NCBI RefSeq assembly: GCF_016458235.1
Contig: NZ_JAEMHK010000014.1
Location: forward strand, 62,001-126,000
Origin: Geomonas propionica
GTDB taxonomy: Bacteria > Desulfobacterota > Desulfuromonadia > Geobacterales > Geobacteraceae
Length of the DNA: 64,000 nt
Direction: 5' to 3'
Position numbers and translations under genes: made by a program
Notes under the pieces: model-generated
What the model was told of the DNA's origin: nothing
What the model saw: only the letters and a program-made list of their open reading frames with translations
Databases searched by the model: none
Shown here: positions 17,973 through 27,746 of the stretch, in pieces
Numbering within the stretch: the first letter of the stretch is position 1
Layout of the letters: every line of letters begins with the position of its first letter

Positions 17973-19136
17973 ATGGTAGAGGACGCGTTATCGTTTTGGA
18001 CTGAGATTCAGCGTTACGAAGACATGCTGGTGGCGGACGCGAAATCGATTTGCTTCGCACCGCTCTCAGACTTGTATCGGAAGCTTGGGCTTTTGGACGA
18101 TGCCGTCTTGGTGGCCCAGAAAGGTTGTGCGGCGCACCCTGAATACGCGCTGGGTTTCGTTGCCCTCGGCAACGCCTGTTACGCAAAAGGTATGACGCAG
18201 GAAGCGCGCCAGGCCTTGGAACGGGCGCTTGCCCTCAAGCCCGATCACATCCAGGCCATGAAACTGCTGAGCCAACTTTACGTTGAAGTGGGGGAGCTGT
18301 CGCTTGCCCGCCAAGTGCTGGGGCAGGTGCTGGCGGAAGACCCTGAGGACATGGAGAGCAGCATGCTTCTTAGTTCCATTGGCGCGTCCCCGGCCGCTCC
18401 CCCCGCGGCGGCGGCCGAAGAGGAAGTGCTCGAAGAGCTGGAAATCATCGAGGAGTTGGAAGAACTCGTCGAGGAGCCGGCGGTGGAGGTGAGCGTGCAG
18501 CCTTCGTCAGCGCCGTCCGCGTCCGCGTCGGTCGCCCCGACTGCTGTCGGTGCATCCGAAGACATGTGGGCCATCGAGGACCTGGAAGAGGTCGTGGAAA
18601 TACCCGCTTCCGCCGCTTCCCAGCAAGCCGGGGCCGTTCCGGACCTGCTGACTACGGCGACACTGGCGGAGCTCTACGCGTCCCAGGGGTTCCTTGATAA
18701 GGCGATGGGGATCTACCGCGAGCTGGTCGCGGCGCACCCTGACAACCAGCAATACCGGCTGAGATGCGCGGAACTCGTGGAACAACAACAGTTGCAGCAG
18801 GCCGCGTCACAACAGCCGAAGCCGGCCGAAGTCGCCGCAGCACCTGTTGCCGTAGCACCAGTCGCCCCTGTTGCTCCCGTAGCGCCTGTTGTTCCTCCCG
18901 TATCCGCCCCTGCCGCTTTCGATGCGCACGAAGCGCCTGCCGCCATGGAGGTGCCCATCAGTGTCGAGGAGATCACTGTCCCCGCGGCTTTTGCCGGGAT
19001 GGAATCGCCGGCGCAACAAGAAGCGGCACCGTTGGAGCAGCCCCGCGTGCCGGAGGAACCGACTGACGACGCTGACCTGGAGAGCTCGCTGCAACGCTGG
19101 CTGGAAAACATAAGGAGAAGAAAAGATGGGGTTTAA
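17973..19136 (+). CDS. TPR protein with acidic and Ala/Pro/Val-rich linkers
   Basis: 387 residues, cytoplasmic (no signal or membrane segment). The N-terminal 125 residues form about three tetratricopeptide repeats (LSDLYRKLGLLDDAV, LGNACYAKGMTQEARQAL, LSQLYVEVGELSLARQVL). An acidic linker rich in EELEEL follows, then one more TPR (LAELYASQGFLDKAMGIYREL) near 225-265. A low-complexity repeat of VAPVAP comes next, and the end is conserved-looking SSLQRWLENIRRRK. It sits between aroB and a roadblock gene it overlaps by 11 bp, so the two probably act together as a scaffold pair. Function unknown. Confidence 0.85.
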   Translation: MVEDALSFWTEIQRYEDMLVADAKSICFAPLSDLYRKLGLLDDAVLVAQKGCAAHPEYALGFVALGNACYAKGMTQEARQALERALALKPDHIQAMKLLSQLYVEVGELSLARQVLGQVLAEDPEDMESSMLLSSIGASPAAPPAAAAEEEVLEELEIIEELEELVEEPAVEVSVQPSSAPSASASVAPTAVGASEDMWAIEDLEEVVEIPASAASQQAGAVPDLLTTATLAELYASQGFLDKAMGIYRELVAAHPDNQQYRLRCAELVEQQQLQQAASQQPKPAEVAAAPVAVAPVAPVAPVAPVVPPVSAPAAFDAHEAPAAMEVPISVEEITVPAAFAGMESPAQQEAAPLEQPRVPEEPTDDADLESSLQRWLENIRRRKDGV

Positions 19137-19485
19137 GGGGATTCTCAAGGAGATTGTCGAGGAGAGCGGCGGCATAGGCGGCGTCATCATGGGATACGAC
19201 GGCATAGCCATCGACGAGTATCTGCGCGAGGCCGCCGGGTTGGACGTGCAGACTATGACCATCGAGTACGCTTCCGTCTTGAAGGAGATCAAGCGGACCG
19301 TGGGCGTGCTCAAGACCGGTGAGCTGGAGGAGGTTTCCATCATCACCGAGAAAAGCTGCATCATCGTGCGCGGCATCAGCGAAGACTTTTTCGGCGCACT
19401 GGTGCTCCCCGCCGACGGCAACTTCGGCAAGGCCCGTTTTCTCTTGAAGCGCGCCGCCCCCGGCTTTCGGGAGTCGCTGCAATGA
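19126..19485 (+). CDS. Roadblock/LC7-domain protein
   Basis: A 119-residue single-domain protein of the roadblock/LC7 (MglB-like) type: an N-terminal helix ([24 protein letters not shown]), central long helix ([20 protein letters not shown]) and the strand pair [17 protein letters not shown]. MglB-type proteins regulate small Ras-like GTPases, but no MglA gene is in the window. It overlaps the TPR gene by 11 bp and aroQ by 4 bp. Placement inside an aro operon is conserved-looking but unexplained. Confidence 0.85.
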   Translation: MGFKGILKEIVEESGGIGGVIMGYDGIAIDEYLREAAGLDVQTMTIEYASVLKEIKRTVGVLKTGELEEVSIITEKSCIIVRGISEDFFGALVLPADGNFGKARFLLKRAAPGFRESLQ

Positions 19486-19925
19486 GTGTCGCCAAGATCC
19501 TGGTCCTGCACGGGCCGAACCTGAACCTGCTGGGGGTCCGGGAGCCGGGTGTCTACGGCACCACCACCCTGGACGGAATCAACCAGGCGCTTACGGAGCT
19601 GGCGGCGGAACTGTCGCTGGAACTCGATATCGTGCAGAGTAACAGCGAAGGCGCCCTGGTCGACGCCATCCAGGGTGCGCTGGGCACATGCCAAGGCATC
19701 CTGATCAACCCCGCAGCTTATACCCACACCAGCGTCGCCATCCGCGACGCGATCTCCGCGACCGCGCTTCCCGCCGTCGAGGTCCACCTCTCCAACGTGC
19801 ACGCCCGTGAACCCTTCCGAAGCCACAGTTTCATCGCCCCGGTAGCTGTCGGTCAGATCTGCGGTTTCGGCCCGGACAGCTACCTTTTGGGGCTGCGCGC
19901 CCTTGCCAAACGGCTGGGAAAATAA
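19482..19925 (+). CDS. aroQ: 3-dehydroquinate dehydratase, type II
   Basis: A 147-residue dodecameric-type enzyme dehydrating 3-dehydroquinate. Family signatures: [18 protein letters not shown] (with the catalytic Tyr), [28 protein letters not shown] and the catalytic His region [14 protein letters not shown]. It overlaps the roadblock gene by 4 bp and is followed 21 bp later by an aminopeptidase gene. Confidence 0.97.
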   Translation: MSVAKILVLHGPNLNLLGVREPGVYGTTTLDGINQALTELAAELSLELDIVQSNSEGALVDAIQGALGTCQGILINPAAYTHTSVAIRDAISATALPAVEVHLSNVHAREPFRSHSFIAPVAVGQICGFGPDSYLLGLRALAKRLGK

Positions 19926-19946
19926 GATTGTCTTACGGACGGAATT

Positions 19947-21014
19947 ATGATAGGTAACAGAATCCTCGCGGCCCGAGAATGCCTGAAACGGTTGAATGTC
20001 GATCTGTTGCTGGTCCTCAATTTGAGCAACATACGGTACCTCACCGGGTTCACCGGCAGCGAGGCGCTGCTGCTACTCTCTCCAGATGACGGGTGGTTTC
20101 TCACCGACTCCCGTTACACCTCACAGGCTGGCGCCGAGGTCACGGGCGCGAAGGTTATCGAGTTCTCGAACCGGATGGATACGCTGGTCGAACTGCTGCA
20201 GCAAAGCGGCGCGACCCGGGTCGCCTTCGAAGCCGGTTCCACCACAGTCGCTTTTCACCAGGAGCTTTGCGGCAAGACGCCGGAGATCGAGTACCTTCCC
20301 GCCGACAGCGAGATGGTCGGCCTGAGGACGGTGAAGGACGCCGGCGAACTGGAGATCCTCGAGCGGGTGGCGGCGATCGCCTCGGAAGCGCTCCTGGAGA
20401 CCGTGGCGCGCCTGAAGCCGGGGATGAGTGAAAGCGAAGTGGCCTGGATGCTGGAAGTCGCCATGCGGGAGAGGGGGGCGGAAGGGAAGTCCTTCGACTT
20501 CATCGTCGCCTCCGGCGAGCGTGGCGCCCTGCCGCACGGCCGCGCATCGGAGAAAAAGCTGGTGGCGGGAGAGCTGGTTACCATCGACTACGGTGCCATC
20601 TACCGCGGCTACTGCTCCGACGAGACGGTGACCGTCTGTCTGGGGCAACCGGACCCGAAACAGCGCGAGGTCTATGAGACGGTCCTGGCGGCCCAGCGGG
20701 CGGCGATGGATGCGGTGCATCCCGGCCTCAGTTTCCGGGACGTCGACGCCAAGGCGCGCGATTACATCGCGGCAAAAGGATTCGGCGAGTATTTCGGTCA
20801 CGGCCTGGGGCACGGGGTAGGCATCGACATCCACGAGCATCCCACCGCCTCACCGCGCAGCAAGCACGTGATCCAGGAAGGGATGGTCTTCACCATCGAG
20901 CCGGGCATCTACATTCCCGGGTGGGGCGGCGTCCGGATCGAGGACACCGTGGTGGTCGAGCAGAACTGCTGCCGTCCCATCACCAGGGTCCCCAAAGAGT
21001 TGATGATCCTCTGA
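19947..21014 (+). CDS. pepP: M24-family Xaa-Pro aminopeptidase
   Basis: 355 residues with a creatinase-like N-terminal domain and a C-terminal pita-bread domain. The five metal ligands are visible: Asp in TIDYGAIYRGY, Asp in CSDETVTV, His in GHGLGHGVG, Glu in FTIEPGIY and Glu in VRIEDTVVV. It cleaves N-terminal residues before proline. The gene order aroQ - pepP - accB is frequent in Gram-negative genomes. PepQ prolidase is an alternative label. Confidence 0.93.
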   Translation: MIGNRILAARECLKRLNVDLLLVLNLSNIRYLTGFTGSEALLLLSPDDGWFLTDSRYTSQAGAEVTGAKVIEFSNRMDTLVELLQQSGATRVAFEAGSTTVAFHQELCGKTPEIEYLPADSEMVGLRTVKDAGELEILERVAAIASEALLETVARLKPGMSESEVAWMLEVAMRERGAEGKSFDFIVASGERGALPHGRASEKKLVAGELVTIDYGAIYRGYCSDETVTVCLGQPDPKQREVYETVLAAQRAAMDAVHPGLSFRDVDAKARDYIAAKGFGEYFGHGLGHGVGIDIHEHPTASPRSKHVIQEGMVFTIEPGIYIPGWGGVRIEDTVVVEQNCCRPITRVPKELMIL

Positions 21015-21090
21015 GAGTTTTAGACGGGCCTGTCCGGCGTTGATCGGAAGGCCTTCAACCATGCAATAAAGTGAAGAAAAGGAGAATGAT

Positions 21091-21564
21091 GTGGATATAA
21101 AAGACCTGAAGATGCTGATCAAGATGGTAACGGAGACCGACATCACCGAGTTCGAGCTGGAGAACGCTGATGACAAGGTAGTCATCAAGAGGGGCTGCAG
21201 CGCTGCTCCCCAGTACCAGATGCAGGCGCCCGTCGCCTACCAGTACGCTCCCGCCGCTCCCGTCGCCGCCCCCGCAGCTCAGGGTGCCGCTCCCGCTGCA
21301 GCCCCCGCTGCCGAGAAGGAGCAGGGTGATGTGATTACCTCCCCCATCGTCGGCACCTTCTACCGCGCTCCGGCTCCGGAAGCTGCTGCCTTCGTGGAAG
21401 TCGGCCAGATCGTCGAGAAGGGCCAGGTGCTCTGCATCGTCGAGGCGATGAAGCTCATGAACGAAATCGAAGCAGAGTTCAAGTGCAAGATCCTCAAGAT
21501 CAGCAAAGAGAACGCGCAGCCGGTCGAGTACGGCGACACCCTGTTCGTGGTGGAGAAGCTTTAA
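21091..21564 (+). CDS. accB: Acetyl-CoA carboxylase biotin carboxyl carrier protein
   Basis: 157 residues from GTG 21091 behind a good ribosome site (AAGGAGAATG). The N-terminal helix is DIKDLKMLIKMVTETDITEFE. A Pro/Ala-rich linker follows, then the biotinyl domain with the biotinylation motif EAMKLMNEIE (Lys is the acceptor). It carries carboxybiotin between AccC and the carboxyltransferase for malonyl-CoA synthesis. accC follows. Confidence 0.97.
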   Translation: MDIKDLKMLIKMVTETDITEFELENADDKVVIKRGCSAAPQYQMQAPVAYQYAPAAPVAAPAAQGAAPAAAPAAEKEQGDVITSPIVGTFYRAPAPEAAAFVEVGQIVEKGQVLCIVEAMKLMNEIEAEFKCKILKISKENAQPVEYGDTLFVVEKL

Positions 21565-21568
21565 GGCA

Positions 21569-21640
21569 GATTGAGATAAAGACAAAGATTAAGGGAGTAG
21601 AGACAGTGCTTCTGTCTCAACCTTAACCTCAACCTCAACC
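21569..21640. repeat. Imperfect inverted repeat between accB and accC (family F)
   Basis: Left arm AGATTGAGATAAAGAC...ATTAAGG and right arm CCTTAACCTCAACCTCAACC, with an inner perfect hairpin GAGACAG-TGCTT-CTGTCTC. No T-run follows. It sits in a 93-bp gap between two cotranscribed genes. Confidence 0.6.
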
Positions 21641-21657
21641 TGTTTTTCGGAGACATC

Positions 21658-22998
<1,341 letters not shown>

Positions 22999-23001
22999 GC
23001 T

Positions 23002-23391
23002 ATGGACTTTCCCGAAGAGCTTAAGTACAGCAAAGAGCACCTGTGGGTCCGCGTCGAGGGTGACCGTGCCGTCATCGGCGTCACCGATTACGCGCAGGTC
23101 GAGTTGGGCAACGTCACCTCGGTCGAGCTTCCGGAGCTGGGAGATGAACTGGAGCAGGACGATTCCTTCGGCTCCATCGAGGCGAGGAAAACCGTGGCCG
23201 ACCTCTACGCGCCGCTGTCCGGCACCGTGCTGGAGGTAAACTCGGAGCTTGGCACCGCGCCAGAGTTCGTCAACGACGATCCCTACGACGCCGGTTGGCT
23301 GGTGGTCATCGAGATGGCCGACGCCGAGGAGCTGAACCTCCTCATGTCCGCCGAGCTGTACGAGGACACCGTTTCCGTTTCAGAAGACTAA
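23002..23391 (+). CDS. gcvH: Glycine cleavage system H protein (lipoyl carrier)
   Basis: 129 residues. Contains the H-protein fold: KYSKEHLWVRVEG, then GVTDYAQVELGNV, and the lipoylation segment SIEARKTVADLYAPLSG with the acceptor Lys. It starts 3 bp after accC, so it is part of the acc transcript. No gcvT, gcvP or lpd gene is in the window. It may serve glycine cleavage encoded elsewhere or act in lipoyl relay; the sequence does not decide. Confidence 0.95.
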   Translation: MDFPEELKYSKEHLWVRVEGDRAVIGVTDYAQVELGNVTSVELPELGDELEQDDSFGSIEARKTVADLYAPLSGTVLEVNSELGTAPEFVNDDPYDAGWLVVIEMADAEELNLLMSAELYEDTVSVSED

Positions 23392-23416
23392 CTGTTACGT
23401 GTTCGAGATATACCTG

Positions 23417-23445
23417 AAAAGGCGAGAGTTCCTCTCGCCTTTTCC
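23417..23445 (+). terminator. Terminator after the aro-acc-gcvH run
   Basis: AAAAGGCGAGAG-TTC-CTCTCGCCTTTTCC: a 9-10 bp GC-rich stem with a T-rich tail. Confidence 0.85.
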
Positions 23446-23456
23446 TTTTCCGCTCG

Positions 23457-23569
23457 TCCCTCTCCCTTCGGGAGAGGGTGCCCGAAGGGCGGGTGAGGGC
23501 CTTGCCAGCTGCAGTTATGTTGCCTTCGGCAACTCCCTCACCCTGACCCTCTCCCCGAGGGAGAGGGGA
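23457..23569. repeat. Inverted-repeat element, family D (CCCTCTCCC / GGGAGAGGG)
   Basis: Outer arms CCCTCTCCCTTCGGGAGAGGG and CTCTCCCCGAGGGAGAGGG surround a middle with TGCCTTCGGCA. A related element in opposite orientation lies at 31787-31903; both share the segment GGGTGCCCGAAGGGCGGGTG or its complement. Confidence 0.7.
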
Positions 23570-23636
23570 TGTTGAGCTTGTGGCGCAAGGTCAGGTCAGT
23601 CAGCTTCTTCTGCCGCACCCTTATCTGGAGTTTTCA

Positions 23637-24458
23637 GTGACCATCAACATAGGACACATAAAATACGCGAACTGCACCCCCATCTTCACCGCTCTCGCTT
23701 CCCATTTCGACTGCAGCGGCTACCGCTTCGTGGACGGGGTCCCGGCACACCTGAACGCCATGCTGCGCGCCGGAGAGATCGATCTCAGCCCTTCCTCCTC
23801 GATCGAGTACGCCTCGGCGCATGAGCAGTATTGCCTGCTCCCGGAACTCTCTATCAGCGCCATCGGTCCCGTGAAGAGCGTGTTCCTCTTCTCCCGGGTC
23901 CCGGTGGAGGAACTCGACGGCGCCGCCATCGGCCTTACCGCGGAGTCCGACACCTCGGTCAACCTCCTGAAAGTGCTAATGGCCCGGAAGTTCGGCTTCG
24001 CCAACAGCTTCGAGCGCACCACGCTGCCGCTTGACCAGGCGCTGGTGCAGTATCCCGGCCTACTGCTGATTGGTGACGCCGCCCTGAAAGGTGCCGCATC
24101 CGGTTCCGGCTTCTTCTGCTACGACCTTGGCGCGTTGTGGCACGAGTTTACCGGGCTTCCCTTTGTCTTCGCCCTCTGGATCGTGCGGCGCGAGGCGGCG
24201 CAGGAGAAGCGCGCCGAACTGGCGGAACTGGCCCGTGACCTTGTGGCGGCCAAGAAACTCGCCTATGAAAGCTACGCCGAGATCGCGGCGCAGTGCGAGG
24301 AGCGCGCCTGGCTCAGCGAGGAGGCGCTGGTTGATTACTGGCAGACCATCTCGTACGAGCTGACCGATGCGCACCTCGAAGGGGCGCGGCTCTTCTTCAG
24401 GCACGCCTTCGAAATGGGGCTCATTCCGAGCCTTCCGGAGTTGCGGTTTTTCGAGTAA
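23637..24458 (+). CDS. mqnA: Chorismate dehydratase MqnA (futalosine menaquinone pathway)
   Basis: 273 residues from GTG 23637, preceded by GGAG (23627-23630) at 6 nt; the longer frame back to 23580 runs into a repeat. MqnA converts chorismate to 3-enolpyruvylbenzoate, the first committed step of the futalosine route. It has the periplasmic-binding-protein-like fold of the family: IGHIKYANCTPIF at the start, VPAHLNAMLRAGEIDLSPSSSIEYA, and the GDAALKG and YDLGALWHEFTGLPFVFALW segments. Its substrate is made by the aro genes upstream. It is separated from them by a terminator, so is probably transcribed independently. Confidence 0.92.
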   Translation: MTINIGHIKYANCTPIFTALASHFDCSGYRFVDGVPAHLNAMLRAGEIDLSPSSSIEYASAHEQYCLLPELSISAIGPVKSVFLFSRVPVEELDGAAIGLTAESDTSVNLLKVLMARKFGFANSFERTTLPLDQALVQYPGLLLIGDAALKGAASGSGFFCYDLGALWHEFTGLPFVFALWIVRREAAQEKRAELAELARDLVAAKKLAYESYAEIAAQCEERAWLSEEALVDYWQTISYELTDAHLEGARLFFRHAFEMGLIPSLPELRFFE

Positions 24459-24513
24459 AGGGATCTGGCGGGGTAGGGGGCAACTCTTTGGGGTTCAAAC
24501 TCACGTACGTGGC

Positions 24514-25010
24514 GTCTAAAAAATCTCACCGCACGTTGAGCGCAACTCAGTGCGTTTCAACCGCAGGTGAGTTGTGATTTCGCATTCTTTATGTGCGGGA
24601 ATTTCATGTCAGTTGAGTTTAAGAAATCTTACCGCGCGTAGTTCGCAACTCAGTGCGTTTCAAATGCAGGTCAGTTGAGATTGCGGAATTTTTATGTGCC
24701 GAAATTTCATGTAAGTTGCGTTTAAAAAAAGTCACCGCGCCTAGAACGCAACTCAGTGCGTTTCAAACCCGGGTCTGTGGCGATCACGCAATTTTTCTAT
24801 GCGACAAATTCACCTGAGATGTGTGTAAAAAAATCTTACCTCGTGTTGAACGCAACTCTGTGCATTTCAAAACGGAGTCTGTGGCGAATATGCAATCTTT
24901 CTGTGCGACAAATTCACCTGAGATGCGTTTAAAAAATCTCACCGCGTGTTGAACGCAACTCTGTGCCTTTCAAAGTCAGGTTCCTGACGATGTCGCATTC
25001 ATGTTCGAGT
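24514..25010. repeat. Five degenerate tandem repeats of about 103 bp
   Basis: Units begin at 24514, 24617, 24720, 24823 and 24927 (periods 103, 103, 103, 104) and run up to the stop codon of the NUDIX gene. Each unit carries a G-rich/AT start (GTTTAAAAAATCTCACCGC-like), a conserved core CGCAACTCWGTGCNTTTCAA (cores at 24541, 24644, 24747, 24851, 24954) and a TTTATGTGCGACAAATTCA-like end. The core is a dyad, AACGCA...TGCGTT in unit 3. A partial core lies at 24480. No open reading frame explains it. It fills the 552-bp gap between convergent mqnA and the NUDIX gene. Confidence 0.9.
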
Positions 25011-25469
25011 TCAAATCTCTCCAGCTTCTTTTTTTCTGCGGTAGTCCGACAGAATCCGTGCATGATCGAAACAGAGCGGTTCGGGTAGGGCGTCGATGGG
25101 GAAGATGGCGAACGCTGCTGCATCGTCGCCGGCTTTCGGCGTGCCGGTAGCCTTGGCGACGTACACGGTCGAGATGTTGTGGCTGCGCTTGTCGCGGGTG
25201 GGATCAGAGTAGCATCCCAGCAACCTCAAATCCTTCTCTGCCAACTCGACCGAAATCTCTTCCTGTATCTCCCGCACCGCCGCATGCTCCAGCGTTTCCC
25301 CGTAATCCACGAAGCCGCCGGGGATGGCCCAGCCGAATGGCTCGTTCTTGCGCTCGATGAGCACGATCCCCTCCGGGAACTCGGCGATCACGTCCACGGT
25401 GGGCAGAGGGTTCTTGTAGTCTTTCACCTTGGCCCCGCAGGCGGGGCAGGCCAGGAAGTCAAAAGGCAT
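25011..25469 (-). CDS. NUDIX hydrolase with N-terminal half zinc-ribbon
   Basis: 152 residues; start at ATG 25469, behind a GGAGGT ribosome site, rather than the longer open frame from 25499. NUDIX box [21 protein letters not shown] matches GX5EX7REUXEEXGU. N-terminal [21 protein letters not shown] has a CxxC and resembles the ADP-ribose/NADH pyrophosphatase-type leader. It probably hydrolyses a nucleoside diphosphate derivative; the substrate cannot be read from the sequence. It is the downstream gene of a minus-strand pair. Confidence 0.9.
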   Translation of the reverse strand: MPFDFLACPACGAKVKDYKNPLPTVDVIAEFPEGIVLIERKNEPFGWAIPGGFVDYGETLEHAAVREIQEEISVELAEKDLRLLGCYSDPTRDKRSHNISTVYVAKATGTPKAGDDAAAFAIFPIDALPEPLCFDHARILSDYRRKKEAGEI

Positions 25470-25497
25470 AACGCACCTCCAAATCTGGGTGATGGGC

Positions 25498-25531
25498 AAA
25501 AAAAAGGGAGGACCTGAGTCCTCCCTTTTTA
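25498..25531 (-). terminator. Bidirectional-looking terminator between the PxxKW and NUDIX genes
   Basis: AAAGGGAGGAC-CTGA-GTCCTCCCTTT: an 11-bp perfect stem flanked by A- and T-runs. On the minus strand it ends the PxxKW transcript. Confidence 0.88.
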
Positions 25532-25554
25532 AGGTACAGCAAATTACTTGGGTG

Positions 25555-25848
25555 CTACTTTTTCTTCTTGGCGCCTGCAGCTTTCTTAGAAGCCTTAAGC
25601 GGGTTGACCTTGGCGTCGTCGGTCTTGATCTCCACCTTGACGTGGGAAGCGAAGTTACAGATACCGCCGACCCACTTCTTCTCGGGGGCAGGGTATGCGC
25701 TGCAAACCTTCCCGATGGAGCCCTCTACGACCCTGTCACAACCCTCGCAGTTCTCTACGACCGGCTGGCAGGAGCCTTCGGTGAATACACAACCCTGTTT
25801 ACCCCAGAAAGTGCACTCGGCACCAGGAAGTACGGTTTGACATTGCAT
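25555..25848 (-). CDS. PxxKW-type cysteine-rich protein with lysine tail
   Basis: 97 residues with nine cysteines in the first 65 (CQT, AECTFW, QGCVF, GSCQP, ENCEGCD, VCSAY, GICNF) and the sequence PAPEKKW that names the family. The C-terminus is very basic ([13 protein letters not shown]). No signal peptide is seen. It may bind metal or an Fe-S cluster; function is unknown. It has its own promoter (25891-25920) and terminator. Confidence 0.8.
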   Translation of the reverse strand: MQCQTVLPGAECTFWGKQGCVFTEGSCQPVVENCEGCDRVVEGSIGKVCSAYPAPEKKWVGGICNFASHVKVEIKTDDAKVNPLKASKKAAGAKKKK

Positions 25849-25890
25849 GTTTAAGCCTCCTCAATTGCTTCGTAATCGTTGATAGTAGAC

Positions 25891-25920
25891 ACTCTACCAA
25901 TTTCGAAAGAAAAATGTCAA
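25891..25920 (-). promoter_or_regulatory. Sigma-70-like promoter of the PxxKW gene
   Basis: On the minus strand TTGACA (25920-25915), 18-bp spacer, TAGAGT (25896-25891). It is back to back with the plus-strand promoter at 25941-25969. Confidence 0.6.
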
Positions 25921-25940
25921 CCCACTTTTTTCGCTAAAAC

Positions 25941-25969
25941 TTGACTCTCCCCGATGTCTGGATTAATCT
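25941..25969 (+). promoter_or_regulatory. Sigma-70-like promoter of the phosphohexomutase gene
   Basis: TTGACT (25941-25946), 17-bp spacer, TAATCT (25964-25969). The inferred 5' leader is about 105 nt. Confidence 0.55.
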
Positions 25970-26082
25970 CTAGTAATTATTTATTCGGGTCACCTGGTAC
26001 TCCTGTTTTCGCTAGGTTATCGATCACCAGCGGGGGATGTGCCAGATCAAGTGACCTTACTATCGATTACCCTGGAGGGATT

Positions 26083-27507
26083 ATGCAGCGGATTACTTTC
26101 GGTACTTCTGGCTGGCGCGGCATCTTGTGTGAAGATTTTATCTTTGAGAATGTCAAGGTCGTTACCCAAGCCATAGCCGATCACGTTAAGAGTAACGGCG
26201 AAGGGGGAAAGGGGATCATCGTCGGCTACGACTCCCGGTTCATGGGTGAGGCGTTCGCCCGCGAAGCGGCCCGGGTCCTGACCGGTTCCGGCATCCCCAC
26301 CTTCCTCTGTGTCCGCGATACCCCCACCCCGGTCATCTCCTTCGAGATCCTTCGCCGCAAGGCCGCCGGCGCCATCAACTTCACCGCGAGCCACAACCCT
26401 CCCGAATATAACGGCATCAAGTTCTCTCCCTCCTGGGGGGGACCCGCCTTGCCGGAAACCACCAACGATATCGAGCGCCGCGCCAACGAGATGCTGGGGG
26501 AGATCTGCTACAACGAGTGCTCTATCGACGAGGCCGTGAAGAAGGGGCTCCTGGTCGAGATCGACCCGATGCAGGATTACATCGATGACCTGGCCAAAAA
26601 GATTGACTTCGCCGCCATCGCCAAACTCGGCACCATCGCCGTCAACCCGCTCTATGGTACGGCGCGCGGTTATCTGGCCGAACCGCTCAAGGCGCACGGG
26701 GTAAAGGTGGTGCAGATGAACGCCAACCGCGACCCGTATTTCGGCGGCTTCCCCCCGGAGCCCAGCGAGAAGTACATCCAGGATTTCATCAAGCTGGTGC
26801 AGCAGGATCCTGAGATTGCCCTGGGCATCGCCACCGACGGCGATGCGGATCGCTTCGGCATCGTGGACGGCGACGGCACCTTCATCGAGCCCAACTATAT
26901 CATCGCGCTGCTGCTCGACTACCTGGTTCGGGTCAAGGGGATGAAGGGGGGCGTGGGACGCTCGGTGGCCACCTCGCACCTGGTGGACGCAGTCGCCAAG
27001 ATGCACGACATCAAGGTTTACGAGACGCCGGTCGGTTTCAAGTTCATCGGCGAGCTGATCGCGCAGGACAAGATCATCATTGGCGGCGAAGAGAGTGCGG
27101 GGCTCACCATCAAAGGGCACGTACCCGAAAAGGATGGCATTCTCGCTTGCCTGCTGGTGGCCGAGATGGTGGCCCACGAGGGGATGCCGGTCAAGGCGCT
27201 TTTGGAGCGGCTGTACAGCAAGGTCGGGCGCTACCTCACCAAGAGGGTCAATCTCACCCTTTCCCCTGAACTGGAGGAGGTGTTCCCGGAGCGGATCGCG
27301 GCAACCCCGGCGAGCTTTGCCGGCGAGCCGGTCAAGGAGAAGATCACTGTCGACGGCAACAAGTTCATTCTCCAGGACGGCAGCTGGCTCCTGTTCCGCA
27401 AATCCGGTACGGAGCCCGTGGTGCGCCTGTACTGCGAGGCTTCCAGCGAGGAGCGCCTGCAGGCGCTGACGGATGCGGGACGCGAGTTCATCCTGGGTAA
27501 GGGGTAA
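26083..27507 (+). CDS. Phosphoglucomutase/phosphomannomutase family protein
   Basis: 474 residues from ATG 26083, preceded by TGGAGGGA; the open frame back to 25954 contains the promoter. Alpha-D-phosphohexomutase fold: phosphoserine loop TASHNPPEYNG (Ser103), metal loop DGDADRFG, sugar-binding GGEESAGL and phosphate-binding RKSGTEPVVRLY. It interconverts sugar 1- and 6-phosphates. Glucose, mannose or glucosamine specificity cannot be decided here. It is flanked by noncoding DNA, probably monocistronic. Confidence 0.92.
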   Translation: MQRITFGTSGWRGILCEDFIFENVKVVTQAIADHVKSNGEGGKGIIVGYDSRFMGEAFAREAARVLTGSGIPTFLCVRDTPTPVISFEILRRKAAGAINFTASHNPPEYNGIKFSPSWGGPALPETTNDIERRANEMLGEICYNECSIDEAVKKGLLVEIDPMQDYIDDLAKKIDFAAIAKLGTIAVNPLYGTARGYLAEPLKAHGVKVVQMNANRDPYFGGFPPEPSEKYIQDFIKLVQQDPEIALGIATDGDADRFGIVDGDGTFIEPNYIIALLLDYLVRVKGMKGGVGRSVATSHLVDAVAKMHDIKVYETPVGFKFIGELIAQDKIIIGGEESAGLTIKGHVPEKDGILACLLVAEMVAHEGMPVKALLERLYSKVGRYLTKRVNLTLSPELEEVFPERIAATPASFAGEPVKEKITVDGNKFILQDGSWLLFRKSGTEPVVRLYCEASSEERLQALTDAGREFILGKG

Positions 27508-27555
27508 AACGACAGGGGCGTACTCGATCCAATGACGAGACGAGGCTAACAGGTT

Positions 27556-27746
27556 CCCCCCTTTTGCGAAGGGGGGACAGGGGGGATTTGCTCTTTGCTG
27601 CACACCAGCAACATCTCTTCCTGAAACCGAAGCCATTACCACATCTGTCAGCTAGTGGCGCTGTTTCTGGAATGCCTCGTTCAACCGACGCTGCGTGGTC
27701 TACCCCAACAGCAAATCCCCTCTGTCTCCCCTTCGCAAAGGGGAGG
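27556..27746. repeat. Long inverted repeat, family E (CCCCTTTTGCGAAGGGG arms)
   Basis: Left arm 27556-27595 (CCCCTTTTGCGAAGGGGGG...GGATTTGCT) and right arm 27710-27746 (AGCAAATCCCCT...CCTTCGCAAAGGGG) are about 35 bp each and complementary, around 115 bp of unique sequence. Resembles a small non-autonomous element, but no clear target-site duplication is seen. Confidence 0.7.

Noticed and set aside
23457-23569. Rho-independent terminator
   Set aside because: It is a large multi-arm element without T-run and has a homologous copy elsewhere; the real terminator is at 23417-23445.
24480-25010. CRISPR-like array
   Set aside because: The period is about 103 bp, the whole unit (not only a short repeat) is similar and degenerate, and there are no cas genes.
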